Origin: a virus
Direction: 5' to 3' (one strand)
Virus record (IMG/VR): IMGVR_UViG_3300022220_000023
Location: 1 to 22,501 of that record
Length of the DNA stretch: 22,501 bases
In this document: positions 6,821-15,674 of the stretch, piece after piece
How positions within the stretch are numbered: the first letter of the stretch is position 1
How the letters are laid out: each line of letters starts with the position of its first letter
The notes under the pieces: generated by a model
Database searches by the model: none
What the model was told of the DNA's origin: nothing
Seen by the model: the letters and a program-made list of their open reading frames with translations, nothing else
Position numbers and translations under genes: made by a program

Positions 6821-7066
6821 ATGATGATCACAATGACTCCGGGCTGCCGCAAGTTCGTGCAAAAGCCGCCAATTGGCGCCTGGCGACCCGTGGAGCAGCG
6901 CTATTACAACTATGCCATGGACGACAACGGCGAGCCGTACGGCAAAGACTTCGTTCGCGAGGTACCGCGAGACCAGTACCACAATCGCATGGTCGCCAAG
7001 AACGACTGGATCATGGAGGCGTCGCCGACGCCTAAGCCGAAAGCCAAGGCGGGAGGCAAGCAGTAA
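6821..7066 (+). CDS. Small Mu gp38-like protein (DUF2635-type by position), 81 aa
   Basis: MITMTPGCRKFVQKPPIGAW, then VREVPRDQYHNRMVAKNDW and a Lys/Pro-rich tail. The order 'TPGC...P...VP.D.Y..R' recalls DUF2635/gp38, a small protein that sits just before the sheath gene in Mu-like phages. The start is uncertain: ATGs at 6794, 6821 and 6824 are possible, none with a good ribosome site (GGAA precedes 6821). It ends in TAATG with the sheath gene. Confidence 0.5.
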   Translation: MMITMTPGCRKFVQKPPIGAWRPVEQRYYNYAMDDNGEPYGKDFVREVPRDQYHNRMVAKNDWIMEASPTPKPKAKAGGKQ

Positions 7067-8604
7067 TGACTATTTCCTTTTCCGAAGCTGTCGGCGGGCC
7101 CGTACCTGGCACCGAGATTGAAATCAATCTCCAGGGTCTTGGGGGGCTGCCAAGCGGTGACCAGATTCGCAACATCCTCGTGTTGAGCGAGATTGTCGCA
7201 GCTGGCACCGCGAGTGCCGGTGACGTCACCACGACCCCCTTTGCCGATGCAGACGCGGCCAGCGCATGGTTTGGTGCCGGCTCCCCCGGCGCCCACCAGT
7301 GCGCGTATATTTTCGACTACCGCAATAGCGACAGCGGCAAACCGAAGTGCGCTGTTTATGGCGCCGCGGTAGCGGAGCTGCCGGGTGGTACTGCTGGCGC
7401 CCAGACATTGGTTCTGGCAACCAACGCGAGCGCTGCCGGCGTCTGGGTTTTCTCGGTCGGCGGGTTCCAGTTTTCCGTTACCGTCTCAAGCGGCGACACT
7501 CCCACCGAGCAGGGCGACGCCGTGGTTGCGGCGTGGACCGCGCTCGCTGAAAAGGACTCCGTTCCAATCACCCCGGTCAACGTTGCGGGCACTATCACTT
7601 GGACCGCGAACACCAAGGGCGCCCACTACAATAACATCGGGTTACAAACCATCACGGACCCAGGCATCACCACCACGGCCACATGGCAGAGCACGACCAT
7701 GGGCGGTGCAGGTGGTACTCCTGGCGCAGGTGTTGCACCTACCCTCACGACCATCATTGCCAACCTCGCCAGCTTCTCCGGAGCCGGCCAGATTGTCATC
7801 CCGTGGACGGAAGACGGCAACGCTGCAGCGCAGTCGTTTGAGGTTGTGGCGGTCGAGGCCCTGATCGATCACATCAACGACCGAGCGGATGCTACGAACA
7901 TGGAGCCCACCTCACTGGTCATGGGCTACAAGACCACGGCGGCGAGCTTCGCTAGTATCATGGCTGCTGCCCCGTTCAATGCCAACGACGACCAGCGCGT
8001 CTCATTGGCCGCTCACCCGTACAGTGCGGTATCTGGGGGCGGAGCATGGGACGGCGAGCTGGCGGCCCAGTTTGCGGCAATGAGGGCGTCTGAGACGCAT
8101 TACGCGCGCAGCTTCGACGGGCTACCGTTTCGCAATCTGCAACCCCCGCTGTCCACGGACAACTGGACGTCGGTTGAGCTGAAGGCACTCCTCGAAGCGG
8201 GGTGCTCGCCGATTCACCAGCCCACCGCCAACGCCGAAATGGCCATGGTCAGAAACGTCATGTGCCGCACCTCTTTCGGTGTGGTGGATGGCACTATCAT
8301 GGACTCCCTGGACTACGTACGCGAGGCAGTCAAGGCCAAGCTGGCACTGCTGGTGCGTATGTCCATCGTAGGCGACGACGAGGACCCGCCTCCTGTCGAG
8401 CACATCACGCAACCCAGCGCCATTAAGGCGATGATCAAGGCCACGTTCGACGAGTTGCAGGACGAGGGCTACTTGACCAACGTCGACGACAACTGGCCGT
8501 CAGTGGTCATCGAGCTGGACGGTACCACGGTACAGATCAGCATCCCCACGGATATCGTTCCGCAGCTGCACAACATCATGACGCGCCTCGACTCGGCGGT
8601 ATAG
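7066..8604 (+). CDS. Tail sheath protein, Mu gpL-like, 512 aa
   Basis: The contractile sheath subunit that polymerises around the tail tube. The N-terminal part (SEAVGGPVPGTEIEIN; ILVLSEIVAAGTA; an AYIFDYRNSDSG segment) matches the sheath layout, with a central Ala/Gly/Thr beta-rich insertion (about residues 95-250). A domain with FEVVAVEALIDHINDR near residues 258-273 fits the subtilisin-like sheath core (PF04984). The C-terminal domain (DSLDYVREAVKAKLALLVRM through ISIPTDIVPQLHNIM) fits the conserved handshake region. It is joined to the previous gene by TAATG. Position right before a small tube gene supports the assignment strongly. Confidence 0.85.
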   Translation: MTISFSEAVGGPVPGTEIEINLQGLGGLPSGDQIRNILVLSEIVAAGTASAGDVTTTPFADADAASAWFGAGSPGAHQCAYIFDYRNSDSGKPKCAVYGAAVAELPGGTAGAQTLVLATNASAAGVWVFSVGGFQFSVTVSSGDTPTEQGDAVVAAWTALAEKDSVPITPVNVAGTITWTANTKGAHYNNIGLQTITDPGITTTATWQSTTMGGAGGTPGAGVAPTLTTIIANLASFSGAGQIVIPWTEDGNAAAQSFEVVAVEALIDHINDRADATNMEPTSLVMGYKTTAASFASIMAAAPFNANDDQRVSLAAHPYSAVSGGGAWDGELAAQFAAMRASETHYARSFDGLPFRNLQPPLSTDNWTSVELKALLEAGCSPIHQPTANAEMAMVRNVMCRTSFGVVDGTIMDSLDYVREAVKAKLALLVRMSIVGDDEDPPPVEHITQPSAIKAMIKATFDELQDEGYLTNVDDNWPSVVIELDGTTVQISIPTDIVPQLHNIMTRLDSAV

Positions 8605-8611
8605 GTGAAAT

Positions 8612-8998
8612 ATGGGAAACGCGGCATTCGCGACGTACGAAAAGGACGGGCAGATTCTTCACAACGTGGAGGGTCTGGCCATCAACAAGGCAGGCGGGAG
8701 CGAGTCGGTTCCGATTCGCACGATTACCCCCAGCCGGCAGCCCATTGGATGGAAACACGGCCAGAAACCGGACTACACCATCACGTTCAACGTCCAGCTT
8801 TTGGACAGCGGGCTTGAGGTGGACTGGATGGCACTCAATGACAGTAAGGCCGAGTTCACTTTTACCGAGCGCACCGATTCGTGGTTCCGCACCTTCTCTC
8901 TGTGCGTGGTGCAGTCTTGCGAGTCCACCACGGATGAAAACAACTCGCCGACCTGGGCGGTGACCATCGGTTGCCTCAAGTCCAAATACAACCCGTAG
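8612..8998 (+). CDS. Tail tube protein, Mu gpM-like, 128 aa
   Basis: A short beta-rich protein in the tube slot directly after the sheath gene. It starts MGNAAFATYEKDGQILHNV; beta strands follow (YTITFNVQLLD, AEFTFTERTDSWFRTFSL, WAVTIGCLKSKYNP) as in single-domain tail tube folds that stack as hexamers. AGGTGA lies 6-8 bases before the ATG. The function comes from position, length and secondary structure. Confidence 0.7.
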   Translation: MGNAAFATYEKDGQILHNVEGLAINKAGGSESVPIRTITPSRQPIGWKHGQKPDYTITFNVQLLDSGLEVDWMALNDSKAEFTFTERTDSWFRTFSLCVVQSCESTTDENNSPTWAVTIGCLKSKYNP

Positions 8999-9020
8999 GC
9001 CGAAAGCAAAAGGAGATGCC

Positions 9021-9653
9021 ATGTCTGACGAGCCCACCAACAAGTCCACCCCGGAGCCGGTTCCCTGTCTTGAGGCGCTACTGTCTCTTGAACCAATTCT
9101 GAGCGACCCTATAGAGGTGAAATTCGGAGGGCAGGCAACGCATGTTGTGCTGAGGGAAATACCGAATGATACAAAGAACCGTCTCAAAATGGCGGCGATT
9201 CAGCACGTAGAAAACGCCCGGGTAGAACGCGAGAAACACGGCGGCAATGAGTGGCGCAACGCCGCCGCCGATCTGGATGTCCTGAAGATGGAAGAGCAGG
9301 ACCTGAGAATCCTTCACGCCGCACTAACGGACCCTGTTACGCATGGGCCAGCCGTCAGCCTGGAGACCATGCGTTACCACATGGGCTCTAATCTCCAGGA
9401 GTTCCTCGGACAGAAATACGAAGAGCACGAAGCTGGCATCAACCCTGACGGCGCCACTGACGAGATGATCCAGGCGCTACTCGACGACGTAAAAAAAAAC
9501 GAGGATTTGGTCTCGCTTTGGACGCGGTACGGATCGCTGACGGCCCTGCGCTGCGTGCAATTTTTGGCTGCTCAAGTCGAGATGTACCAGACCGCGCAAT
9601 CTTCTACTATCTCCACTGGAAAAAAGCGGCGTACGCGCAAGCCGAAGAAATGA
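9021..9653 (+). CDS. Tail assembly chaperone, short form (gpG / Mu gp41 equivalent), 210 aa
   Basis: Located between tube and tape measure, where the chaperone that keeps the tape measure soluble is encoded. It is largely helical and acidic, with LREIPNDTKNRLKMAAIQHV and ATDEMIQALLDDVKKNEDL, and ends in a basic tail (GKKRRTRKPKK) that starts exactly at the slippery site. Its UGA stop overlaps an ATG in the -1 frame (ATGA at 9650-9653). AAAGGAGATGCC precedes the start. The -1 frame after the slip is open to 9790, so two products are expected. Confidence 0.75.
   Translation: MSDEPTNKSTPEPVPCLEALLSLEPILSDPIEVKFGGQATHVVLREIPNDTKNRLKMAAIQHVENARVEREKHGGNEWRNAAADLDVLKMEEQDLRILHAALTDPVTHGPAVSLETMRYHMGSNLQEFLGQKYEEHEAGINPDGATDEMIQALLDDVKKNEDLVSLWTRYGSLTALRCVQFLAAQVEMYQTAQSSTISTGKKRRTRKPKK
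9620..9626 (+). other. Programmed -1 ribosomal frameshift site
   Basis: The heptamer A AAA AAG fits the X XXY YYZ rule in the frame of the upstream gene (A, AAA 9621-9623, AAG 9624-9626). It is nine codons before the stop, the usual place in tail chaperone genes. The -1 frame is open onward to 9790. Shift efficiency cannot be read from sequence; a second possible site, A AAA AAC, is at 9494-9500. Confidence 0.7.
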
Positions 9654-9790
9654 AGTTGGACCTGCTTACAAAGTCGAGCACGGACGAACGGCTTGAGGCC
9701 ATCATTGAGGTAATGGCTGAGGCGACAAAGGCAACCCTCGAAATGCTTGCCACTATTGCCAAGATACTGGCAAAGAGGCAGGTCTTTTAG
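9626..9790 (+). CDS. Frameshift extension of tail chaperone (gpT / gp41'-like), 54 codons
   Basis: Read after the -1 slip, this adds AAYAQAEEMKLDLLTK and a long amphipathic helix (IIEVMAEATKATLEMLATIAKI) to the first 202 residues of the short form, giving about 256 residues. An ATG at 9650 overlapping the short-form stop could also yield a separate 46-residue protein by re-initiation. In lambda-like and Mu-like phages the fusion binds the tape measure while the short form binds the tail. The stop TAG overlaps the GTG of the tape measure gene. Confidence 0.65.
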   Translation, partial: AAYAQAEEMKLDLLTKSSTDERLEAIIEVMAEATKATLEMLATIAKILAKRQVF

Positions 9791-12165
9791 TGCCGCCCAA
9801 GCAGACAGTAGCAATTACTATTTCGGCCGACAATCGCCGGCTGAAGGCGGACCTGCGCCGCGCGTCCGGGGAGCTGCGATCGTTCGAGCGACAGGTGGGT
9901 GGGGTTGCGATGCGAATGCGTCGCATGCGCCAGTCGTTTATGCAGTCCGGCATCTTTGGCAGGGCCGGCGGTGCGGTCAGAACGGCGGCGGGGTTTGCTG
10001 GTGCGTTTGGGTTCCAGCAGCTCATCAAGGACGCGCGGGACTACAACGCAGGCCTGACGGATGTAGGCATTACCGGCAACCTAAATCAGCGACAAATGGC
10101 GGCCATGGGCGAGACCATCAACAAGGTCTCGAACGCCACAGCCAAGTCCCGTAATGAGGTGCTCGGGTTTGTCCAGGTCGTTACGACCCTAACAGGCGAC
10201 GCCAAGGGCGCCCACGTAGCGCTGGCCGACATGGGCGAAATTGCGCTTGCCACCGGCGCGGACATGAACGACCTCGCCGGGGTATTCGTCAAGCTCACAA
10301 AGAACATGGGCATCATGCCCAGCAAGGCGCGAGCTGCGTTCAACATCCTGCGTAGCCAGGAAAAACTTGGCTCCATTACCATGGCCAACGTCGCCCAGAA
10401 CTTCGGCAAGCTGGCCGGAGTCGGCGGTGAATTCGGGGCAGAAGGAAAAGGCGTCAAGGGCGTGCGTGCTATCGGTGGGCTATTTCAGCTCGCCGGCCGC
10501 GGGTTTGGTGTGGGCCAGGAGGCACAGGCGGCCATCGCCACGGAGAAGTTCCTCTTTTCTCTGAAAACCAAGCGCAAGCAAATTAAAAAACAGCTGGGCG
10601 TGGATGTATTCGATGCACAGGGCAAGGCGCGCGACCTGCCTACCGTGTTCGAGGAAATCGGGCTCGCCATCGCCAAGAACCCGAAGGCCAAGACCCTGAG
10701 CCTGTTTGGTGAACGCGGTGTCCGGGTTGCCGCTCAGCTCAGAGACGCTGTGGCCACTGGCTCGTTTGACCCGGCCGCAGCAAAGCTGTTTACCGCTGGC
10801 GCAAGGGACGAAATCAGCGCAGACGCTGCCAAGCGCCGGGCGTCGCCGGCATTCCAGTTTGACAAAGCGGTCAACCAGCTGGGCAACACGCTCAAAAATT
10901 TCGCAATGCCTCTGTTTAAGTCGCTGTCGAAGACCCTCAAGGAATTCGGCCCCGACCTGGTTAAGATGCTCAAGTTCGTGCTGGAGAATAGCCGTACCCT
11001 GTTCAACCTCTGGCTGGGGGTCAAGGGCGCGCGGTTTTTCTCGAACCTCATGGCCCCAGTGGGGGGCGGCGGCGGCATCCTGACAAGCGCCGGGCAGGTC
11101 ATGGGCCCCGGCGGAATAGCAATGGCCGGAGGGCAGCTGGCTCCGGCGTCACAGGCCGTTGCGCAGGCTCTGGGTGCCGCCGGTGCATCGGGTGCGCGTT
11201 CGGCTCTCTCGGCCTATCCTATGACGTTTGGAGCCAGGGCCGAGGGCTTCGGGACCAATCGCCTGACCGATGCTCAGATGTTGCGCCGCGAGCGCACACT
11301 GCGCGGGCGAGCTGGTAGATTTGCTGGCCGCGGCGTTGAGTTTCTCTCCACCCACCGCGGGACCATCGGCCGAGGCGCCGGAATGGGCATGGGCCTAGCT
11401 GGCGCGGCCGGAATGTTTGGCACCGGTGGCGGCGCTTACGGACAGACCGCCAACATGATCGCGAGCATGATGCTCATGTCGGGCAACCCTGCCCTGATGG
11501 CAGCCGGTGGCGCGGTCATGGTTGGCAATAGCCTACTCGGCACGAAGAATGCCAAGGGCAAGGCTGGTATGTTCGAGGGCGACCTCGTAGACCCGCGCGG
11601 ATTTGCGCGCATGTTTGCTCGGGCGAGCGGTGCGGCAATGAGCCGCGGCAAAGGCTCTCTGCTTGAGAAGGAGATGGGCACCGGCATGGTGTCCGATTTC
11701 CTCACGAACACCTCACGGGGGATTGAGTTCCAAAGGAGCATTGACAAAACACTTGGCGGCGTCGGTCTGGTATCTGACCAGCTCGGAACAGGGTTTGACG
11801 CCGAGCGACTGCTGAAAAAGCGCGGCGTAGGCGGAATCAAAACACTCAAGGGCACATTAGGCACACAGGCCGCCAGGCTTCGGGCAAAGACCATTGAGGG
11901 CATTCGCTCGGCAAAGGCCATGAGGGGCGACAAATCGCCGATCACAGAAGAGCAGATTCAGGCCGCCGCCGGTCCACAGCTCGCCAAGCTAGAGGGCACC
12001 ATTAACGCCCTGGAGCGCGTGCTAGTGAAACTCCTCAAAGGCGAGGGTATCACCGTCAATGCGCGCGTGCTGCTCCCCAGTGGGTCAACCCCGGCCGCAC
12101 GGTTGCATTCTGGCGCCGGGCTTCATGGAGTGGCCGGGGAATACGGGCCCGACGTGGAATACTAA
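9790..12165 (+). CDS. Tail tape measure protein, 791 aa
   Basis: Starts GTG, overlapping the chaperone stop as TAGTG. The N-terminal coiled coil (NRRLKADLRRASGELRSFER, residues 15-34) is followed by a Gly/Ala-rich hydrophobic region and helix (to about residue 100). Residues 100-350 recall the PhageMin_Tail region (LGSITMANVAQNFGKLAGVG, LPTVFEEIGLAIAKN, SLFGERGVRVAAQLRDAV). A second hydrophobic, Gly/Ala/Met-rich stretch lies at about residues 531-584, of the type thought to enter the host membrane. By the usual rule of about 0.15 nm per residue the tail would be near 120 nm. No peptidase domain is evident. Confidence 0.88.
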   Translation: MPPKQTVAITISADNRRLKADLRRASGELRSFERQVGGVAMRMRRMRQSFMQSGIFGRAGGAVRTAAGFAGAFGFQQLIKDARDYNAGLTDVGITGNLNQRQMAAMGETINKVSNATAKSRNEVLGFVQVVTTLTGDAKGAHVALADMGEIALATGADMNDLAGVFVKLTKNMGIMPSKARAAFNILRSQEKLGSITMANVAQNFGKLAGVGGEFGAEGKGVKGVRAIGGLFQLAGRGFGVGQEAQAAIATEKFLFSLKTKRKQIKKQLGVDVFDAQGKARDLPTVFEEIGLAIAKNPKAKTLSLFGERGVRVAAQLRDAVATGSFDPAAAKLFTAGARDEISADAAKRRASPAFQFDKAVNQLGNTLKNFAMPLFKSLSKTLKEFGPDLVKMLKFVLENSRTLFNLWLGVKGARFFSNLMAPVGGGGGILTSAGQVMGPGGIAMAGGQLAPASQAVAQALGAAGASGARSALSAYPMTFGARAEGFGTNRLTDAQMLRRERTLRGRAGRFAGRGVEFLSTHRGTIGRGAGMGMGLAGAAGMFGTGGGAYGQTANMIASMMLMSGNPALMAAGGAVMVGNSLLGTKNAKGKAGMFEGDLVDPRGFARMFARASGAAMSRGKGSLLEKEMGTGMVSDFLTNTSRGIEFQRSIDKTLGGVGLVSDQLGTGFDAERLLKKRGVGGIKTLKGTLGTQAARLRAKTIEGIRSAKAMRGDKSPITEEQIQAAAGPQLAKLEGTINALERVLVKLLKGEGITVNARVLLPSGSTPAARLHSGAGLHGVAGEYGPDVEY

Positions 12166-13079
12166 TGGCATCTATTCGTGAACAGCTGGCAGCCGAGGCC
12201 GACATTGGAGGCGTGACGTTTTGGGCCACGAGCGCAAGTGGGCCAGGCGCCCCCCGGAGCATTGTGCAGCACGGCGGAATCGGTGTTACTGGGGCCGTCA
12301 CTGTTGACCTCGGCAGGCCGGCCAGGACCGAGACACTAAAGGCCACTGTCGACGAGACTGTTTTTCTCAAGTTGATTGCCGTAAAAGACGCCGCCAAGGT
12401 AGTAGATATCACCCATCCACTTTTCGGGACGTTCCAGGGTCGCGTGCAAGACGTGCCCTATGAGGCCGGGCCCGACGACATGGTGGATATCACCGTCACT
12501 GTCATTGAGCACGGCGAGCCGTCCATATTGCTCGCTCCGGCCGTGGTTACCCTGTCCAGCGCCGCCGCAGATGCAGATGCTGCGTTTGCCAATCTCGGCG
12601 ACGACCTTGACGGCCTCGGTGATTTCCCACTGACCGACGACCTGACAAACAATATCACCAACATCAATTCGAGCTATTCCACGTTTAGCGGTGCACTCGA
12701 CGACGCGCAGCAAGGGGTCGCGTCGTTCGAGGACATCGCGGCAGAATTTACCGCATTCGCCCAGGCTGGCCAGGCGCTGGTTGACTCGGTTGACACGGCA
12801 TGGGACACGGTCACAGAGTTGGCTGATTTCTCTGTCCAGGATTTGGTCTATGAGACAATCGACGCCGCGCGTGATTGCGTCAACTCCATGGAGCGGCAGC
12901 TTGGCAACGTATGGGAGGAATTCCAGGTAAGGGGCAGCGTGTCCATTGCCGAGCTGGCGCGTGAATTCATCGGCGCCGATGACGACGATTCTATCCAGCT
13001 GATACTTGACAGAAACCCACAAATCGTGGACGTCTCAGCAATCCTGCCGGGCGTCAGCGTGTCTATTCCAATCCTATGA
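12165..13079 (+). CDS. Baseplate/DNA circularisation N-like protein (Mu gpN / gp43), 304 aa
   Basis: The N-terminal half (IGGVTFWATSASGPGAPRSI, then HPLFGTFQGRVQDVPYEAG) follows the DNA circulation/Mu gpN domain pattern, a baseplate component despite its old name. The middle (about 120-250) is helical and acidic. The end, residues 256-304 (SVSIAELAREF...NPQIVDVSAILPGVSVSIP), has the two-helix, NP, 'I.PG..V.IP' shape of a LysM-like module. TAATG overlap with the tape measure and ATGA with the next gene place it in the tail operon. Confidence 0.7.
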   Translation: MASIREQLAAEADIGGVTFWATSASGPGAPRSIVQHGGIGVTGAVTVDLGRPARTETLKATVDETVFLKLIAVKDAAKVVDITHPLFGTFQGRVQDVPYEAGPDDMVDITVTVIEHGEPSILLAPAVVTLSSAAADADAAFANLGDDLDGLGDFPLTDDLTNNITNINSSYSTFSGALDDAQQGVASFEDIAAEFTAFAQAGQALVDSVDTAWDTVTELADFSVQDLVYETIDAARDCVNSMERQLGNVWEEFQVRGSVSIAELAREFIGADDDDSIQLILDRNPQIVDVSAILPGVSVSIPIL

Positions 13080-14464
13080 CGGCGCCGTTTGAAATACAGC
13101 TGGTAGACCTTGATACGGGCAAAACCAACCGGCTGACCCACTGGAGCACCTACACCTATATCTCCGACCTTATGCAGGCAGCGGACACCTTCACGGCCAC
13201 AATTGCCCCTACTGCAAACCAGCGCGCATTTACGGCCCACGGCGGGCAGCTGGCAAAGGTGTTTTCTCATGGCGCCCTGCAGTCTACGGCCATCACCGAC
13301 GAGCGCTCTGAGGCAGCAAGCAAGAGCTCCACAGACCTAACTGTCTCCGGCCGCGGCGTGGGTGGGCTGCTGGTGGATTCTGCGGTGCCGCCGTCAGTGG
13401 GGTATTCAATTGCCGAGCTGTCCTTGTTGCAGATTGTCAACAAGATAACGGACCCCTGGCAGCCTGATTACATCACGTCGGTGGTGGCGTCAAATGACGT
13501 AAGCAGGTTCATTGCTGCGGGCGGGCAGTCGAGCTACTCGACCAAAAGCAGGACCGCACTGCGGGTCAAAAAAGATGACAACGGAAACCCTGTTATCGGC
13601 AAAGACGGGAAGGTTAAGCGTGAGCGATACCTGATACCCGGCAAAACCAGCAAGGCCAGGTATAAGCCGTTTGGCAAAAAGTCGCCGTACTACCGGGGCA
13701 CAGGCGAGGAGACGCAGCGAAAGACTCGAATAGAGCCCGGCGAAAAGGTATGGGGTGTCATTTCTAGGCTCTGCAAAATGGTTGCTGCGCATCCGTTCGT
13801 TGGCTGTGACGGAGCGTTGGTGCTCGGGCGCCCTGCCTACGATTTCCAGCCGTCCGCTTATGGTGACGGGCTTGTCTTAGAGTGGAACGACAAACAGCAG
13901 CGCGCCACCGGCGGCAATGTCGAAAACGTCCAGTTTGAGACATCCATCGCCGAACGCCACTCGGAGACCATCGTCTGGGGCACCGGTAAGCCACGCAAGG
14001 GCAGCATGGGCGCCGAGATCAAGCGGCATACCTGGAGCGTTAAGGACCCATGCCCGGCCTTCTGGGTGCGGTCTGCTGCTTCTCCCTGGGTGACCACGAA
14101 CAAGCTCTACAAGCCGGATGTGCGCAAAATAAAGGACGTCGCCAACGAAGACCTTGTACGCCGAATTGCGCGCGGCATATTTGAGGAAAAGGTCATAGGC
14201 GCGTTTTCGCTGCAGTACGAAATAGCAGGCCACCACATCAACGGCGTGCTTCCGGTGGTAGACTCCATGATTCCGGTGCGGGATGAGCGATTCGGGCTTG
14301 AGGATGCGTTCTACATTACTCGGGTGGAACGGAGTGTATCACTAGACAGGGGTGCCACAACTGTTATCAATGTAATCCCTCCAAAGATTTGGCTGCATTT
14401 CGACCACGACAAAACAGGCGACGATGAATATCTAGAGCACATGGTGCAGAGGGTGTTTTGGTAA
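13076..14464 (+). CDS. Baseplate hub protein, Mu gpP / gp44-like, 462 aa
   Basis: Corresponds to T4 gp27-type hub proteins that join the tube to the spike. The N terminus (FEIQLVDLDTGKTNRLTHW, DTFTATIAP) and the later PGEKVWGVISRLCKMVAAHP...GALVLGRPAYD (residues 221-255) are typical of this family. Between them, residues about 157-220, lies a Lys/Arg/Gly-rich stretch (KKDDNGNPVIGKDGKVKRER) that looks like an inserted loop. The C-terminal half is a beta-rich domain ending YLEHMVQRVFW. ATGA overlap with the gpN-like gene. Confidence 0.75.
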   Translation: MTAPFEIQLVDLDTGKTNRLTHWSTYTYISDLMQAADTFTATIAPTANQRAFTAHGGQLAKVFSHGALQSTAITDERSEAASKSSTDLTVSGRGVGGLLVDSAVPPSVGYSIAELSLLQIVNKITDPWQPDYITSVVASNDVSRFIAAGGQSSYSTKSRTALRVKKDDNGNPVIGKDGKVKRERYLIPGKTSKARYKPFGKKSPYYRGTGEETQRKTRIEPGEKVWGVISRLCKMVAAHPFVGCDGALVLGRPAYDFQPSAYGDGLVLEWNDKQQRATGGNVENVQFETSIAERHSETIVWGTGKPRKGSMGAEIKRHTWSVKDPCPAFWVRSAASPWVTTNKLYKPDVRKIKDVANEDLVRRIARGIFEEKVIGAFSLQYEIAGHHINGVLPVVDSMIPVRDERFGLEDAFYITRVERSVSLDRGATTVINVIPPKIWLHFDHDKTGDDEYLEHMVQRVFW

Positions 14465-15271
14465 ATGACACTTGAGCCCCGAAACAACACGTTCAGGATG
14501 GTCTCTGGCGCGGTGCGGTCTATCTCCCGCTGGCTACTGGCGCGGCGCGTGGTCGAGAAGGACAACGCCGACACCGGGAAAATTGCCTTTATGCAGGTCA
14601 AGGGCGACGGAGACCCCGGTGACCCTGATAACCAGGACGTACTCCAGGAGGATGATGTTGACCACGTGCAACATTATGGGTTTGAGTCGTACCCGGCCGC
14701 TGACACCGAGCTGATAGGGCTGGATGCGGATGGCGGGAGCGTGGTTATCGGCGAGCGCGACGCGGTACCGAAGACCCTTGGCGACCTGGCCCAGGGCGAC
14801 GTACGATTATACGACTCTGCAGCCAATGAGATTCTACTGGATGCGGATACCGTGATCCGTATCACCTGCGCAGTGGGCAACGTGGAGCTTTACGCCAAGG
14901 CTGGGTCAATCGTAAAGCTGGGCAACGACTCCAGCGCGACATACCGAAAGGCGGCGTATGCCCATACCACGGAGGCCGGGGCTAGCAAGGTAGCGAGTGG
15001 TACCACCCTGGACGTGTGGACAGGCAATGTCTTGGCGGACATTACTGCAATTAAGGCGGATTTGCTGGCGCTTGTTTCGTTTGTTAATTGCCTGGCAGGA
15101 AACGCGGCTGACGTTGCCACTACAATTGTTGGCAGCGGGCCCGTAAGCGCTGTTTGTGGGTTTCCTGCCGCCCCTACTCTTGCCCCGCTAACCCTTGTTG
15201 ATATTAGCACGGGCACAAATCACTCCTATGTGTCGACCGGTTCGGATGCCGTAGAAGTGGAAGAGCCATAA
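14465..15271 (+). CDS. Baseplate spike protein, Mu gp45-like, 268 aa
   Basis: The segment HYGFESYPAADTELIGLDAD matches the Mu gp45 (PF06890) core, an OB-fold that continues into a beta-helix spike used to puncture the outer membrane. Repetitive Ala/Asp strands follow (LYDSAANEILLDADTVIRI). At 268 residues it is longer than Mu gp45 (about 200), the extra being a C-terminal helical/Ala-rich part that includes LADITAIKADLLALVSFVNC. It begins exactly after the stop of the hub gene. Confidence 0.75.
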   Translation: MTLEPRNNTFRMVSGAVRSISRWLLARRVVEKDNADTGKIAFMQVKGDGDPGDPDNQDVLQEDDVDHVQHYGFESYPAADTELIGLDADGGSVVIGERDAVPKTLGDLAQGDVRLYDSAANEILLDADTVIRITCAVGNVELYAKAGSIVKLGNDSSATYRKAAYAHTTEAGASKVASGTTLDVWTGNVLADITAIKADLLALVSFVNCLAGNAADVATTIVGSGPVSAVCGFPAAPTLAPLTLVDISTGTNHSYVSTGSDAVEVEEP

Positions 15272-15272
15272 C

Positions 15273-15674
15273 ATGCCTCTCGATATTTACTACAATGCCG
15301 CTTCCGATGTCATTGGGCCCGACAATGTGCTCGGGTCGGATGGCAATTACGAGACCACGCCCGGCGCTACGGCGAAGGTTGGCCGGTGCGTGATGTCTGA
15401 ATACCGGGTTATTGACGGAGTGCCGTTCGGCAACAAAGCCTGGAAGGCATTGCAGCGCGCGAGCGACACGTTGCAAAACAGGGCGCTGCTGAAACGGTAC
15501 ACCGAGGAGGCTATTAAGCCCATTCAGGACGCTGGCGAGATTCGTGACCTTGAGGTAACCGTGGACGACCCGGCCAACCTAAAGGGCGCTGCGATGCTTA
15601 TCACGTTTTACGATATTCGGCAAAAGGACACCGTGACCATTGGCGTCCTGTCGCCGTGGGGAATTCCACAATGA
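15273..15674 (+). CDS. Baseplate wedge protein, Mu gp46 / gp25-like, 133 aa
   Basis: Carries the GP46 pattern: a Tyr/Asn N terminus (PLDIYYNAASDVIGPDNVL), RALLKRYTEEAIKPIQDAGEI helix and LEVTVDDPANLKGAAMLITF, which fits the T4 gp25-like lysozyme-related wedge fold (non-catalytic). It lies between spike and gpJ-like genes, as in Mu. Its TGA overlaps the ATG of the next gene. Confidence 0.7.
   Translation: MPLDIYYNAASDVIGPDNVLGSDGNYETTPGATAKVGRCVMSEYRVIDGVPFGNKAWKALQRASDTLQNRALLKRYTEEAIKPIQDAGEIRDLEVTVDDPANLKGAAMLITFYDIRQKDTVTIGVLSPWGIPQ

Noticed and set aside
9494-9500. A AAA AAC as the main frameshift site
   Set aside because: In frame, but 51 codons before the stop; the A AAA AAG at 9620-9626 is in the usual place for tail chaperones.
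12336-13022. A 228-codon minus-strand frame opposite the gpN-like gene
   Set aside because: No ribosome site, complete overlap with a well-supported gene, and no recognisable motif.
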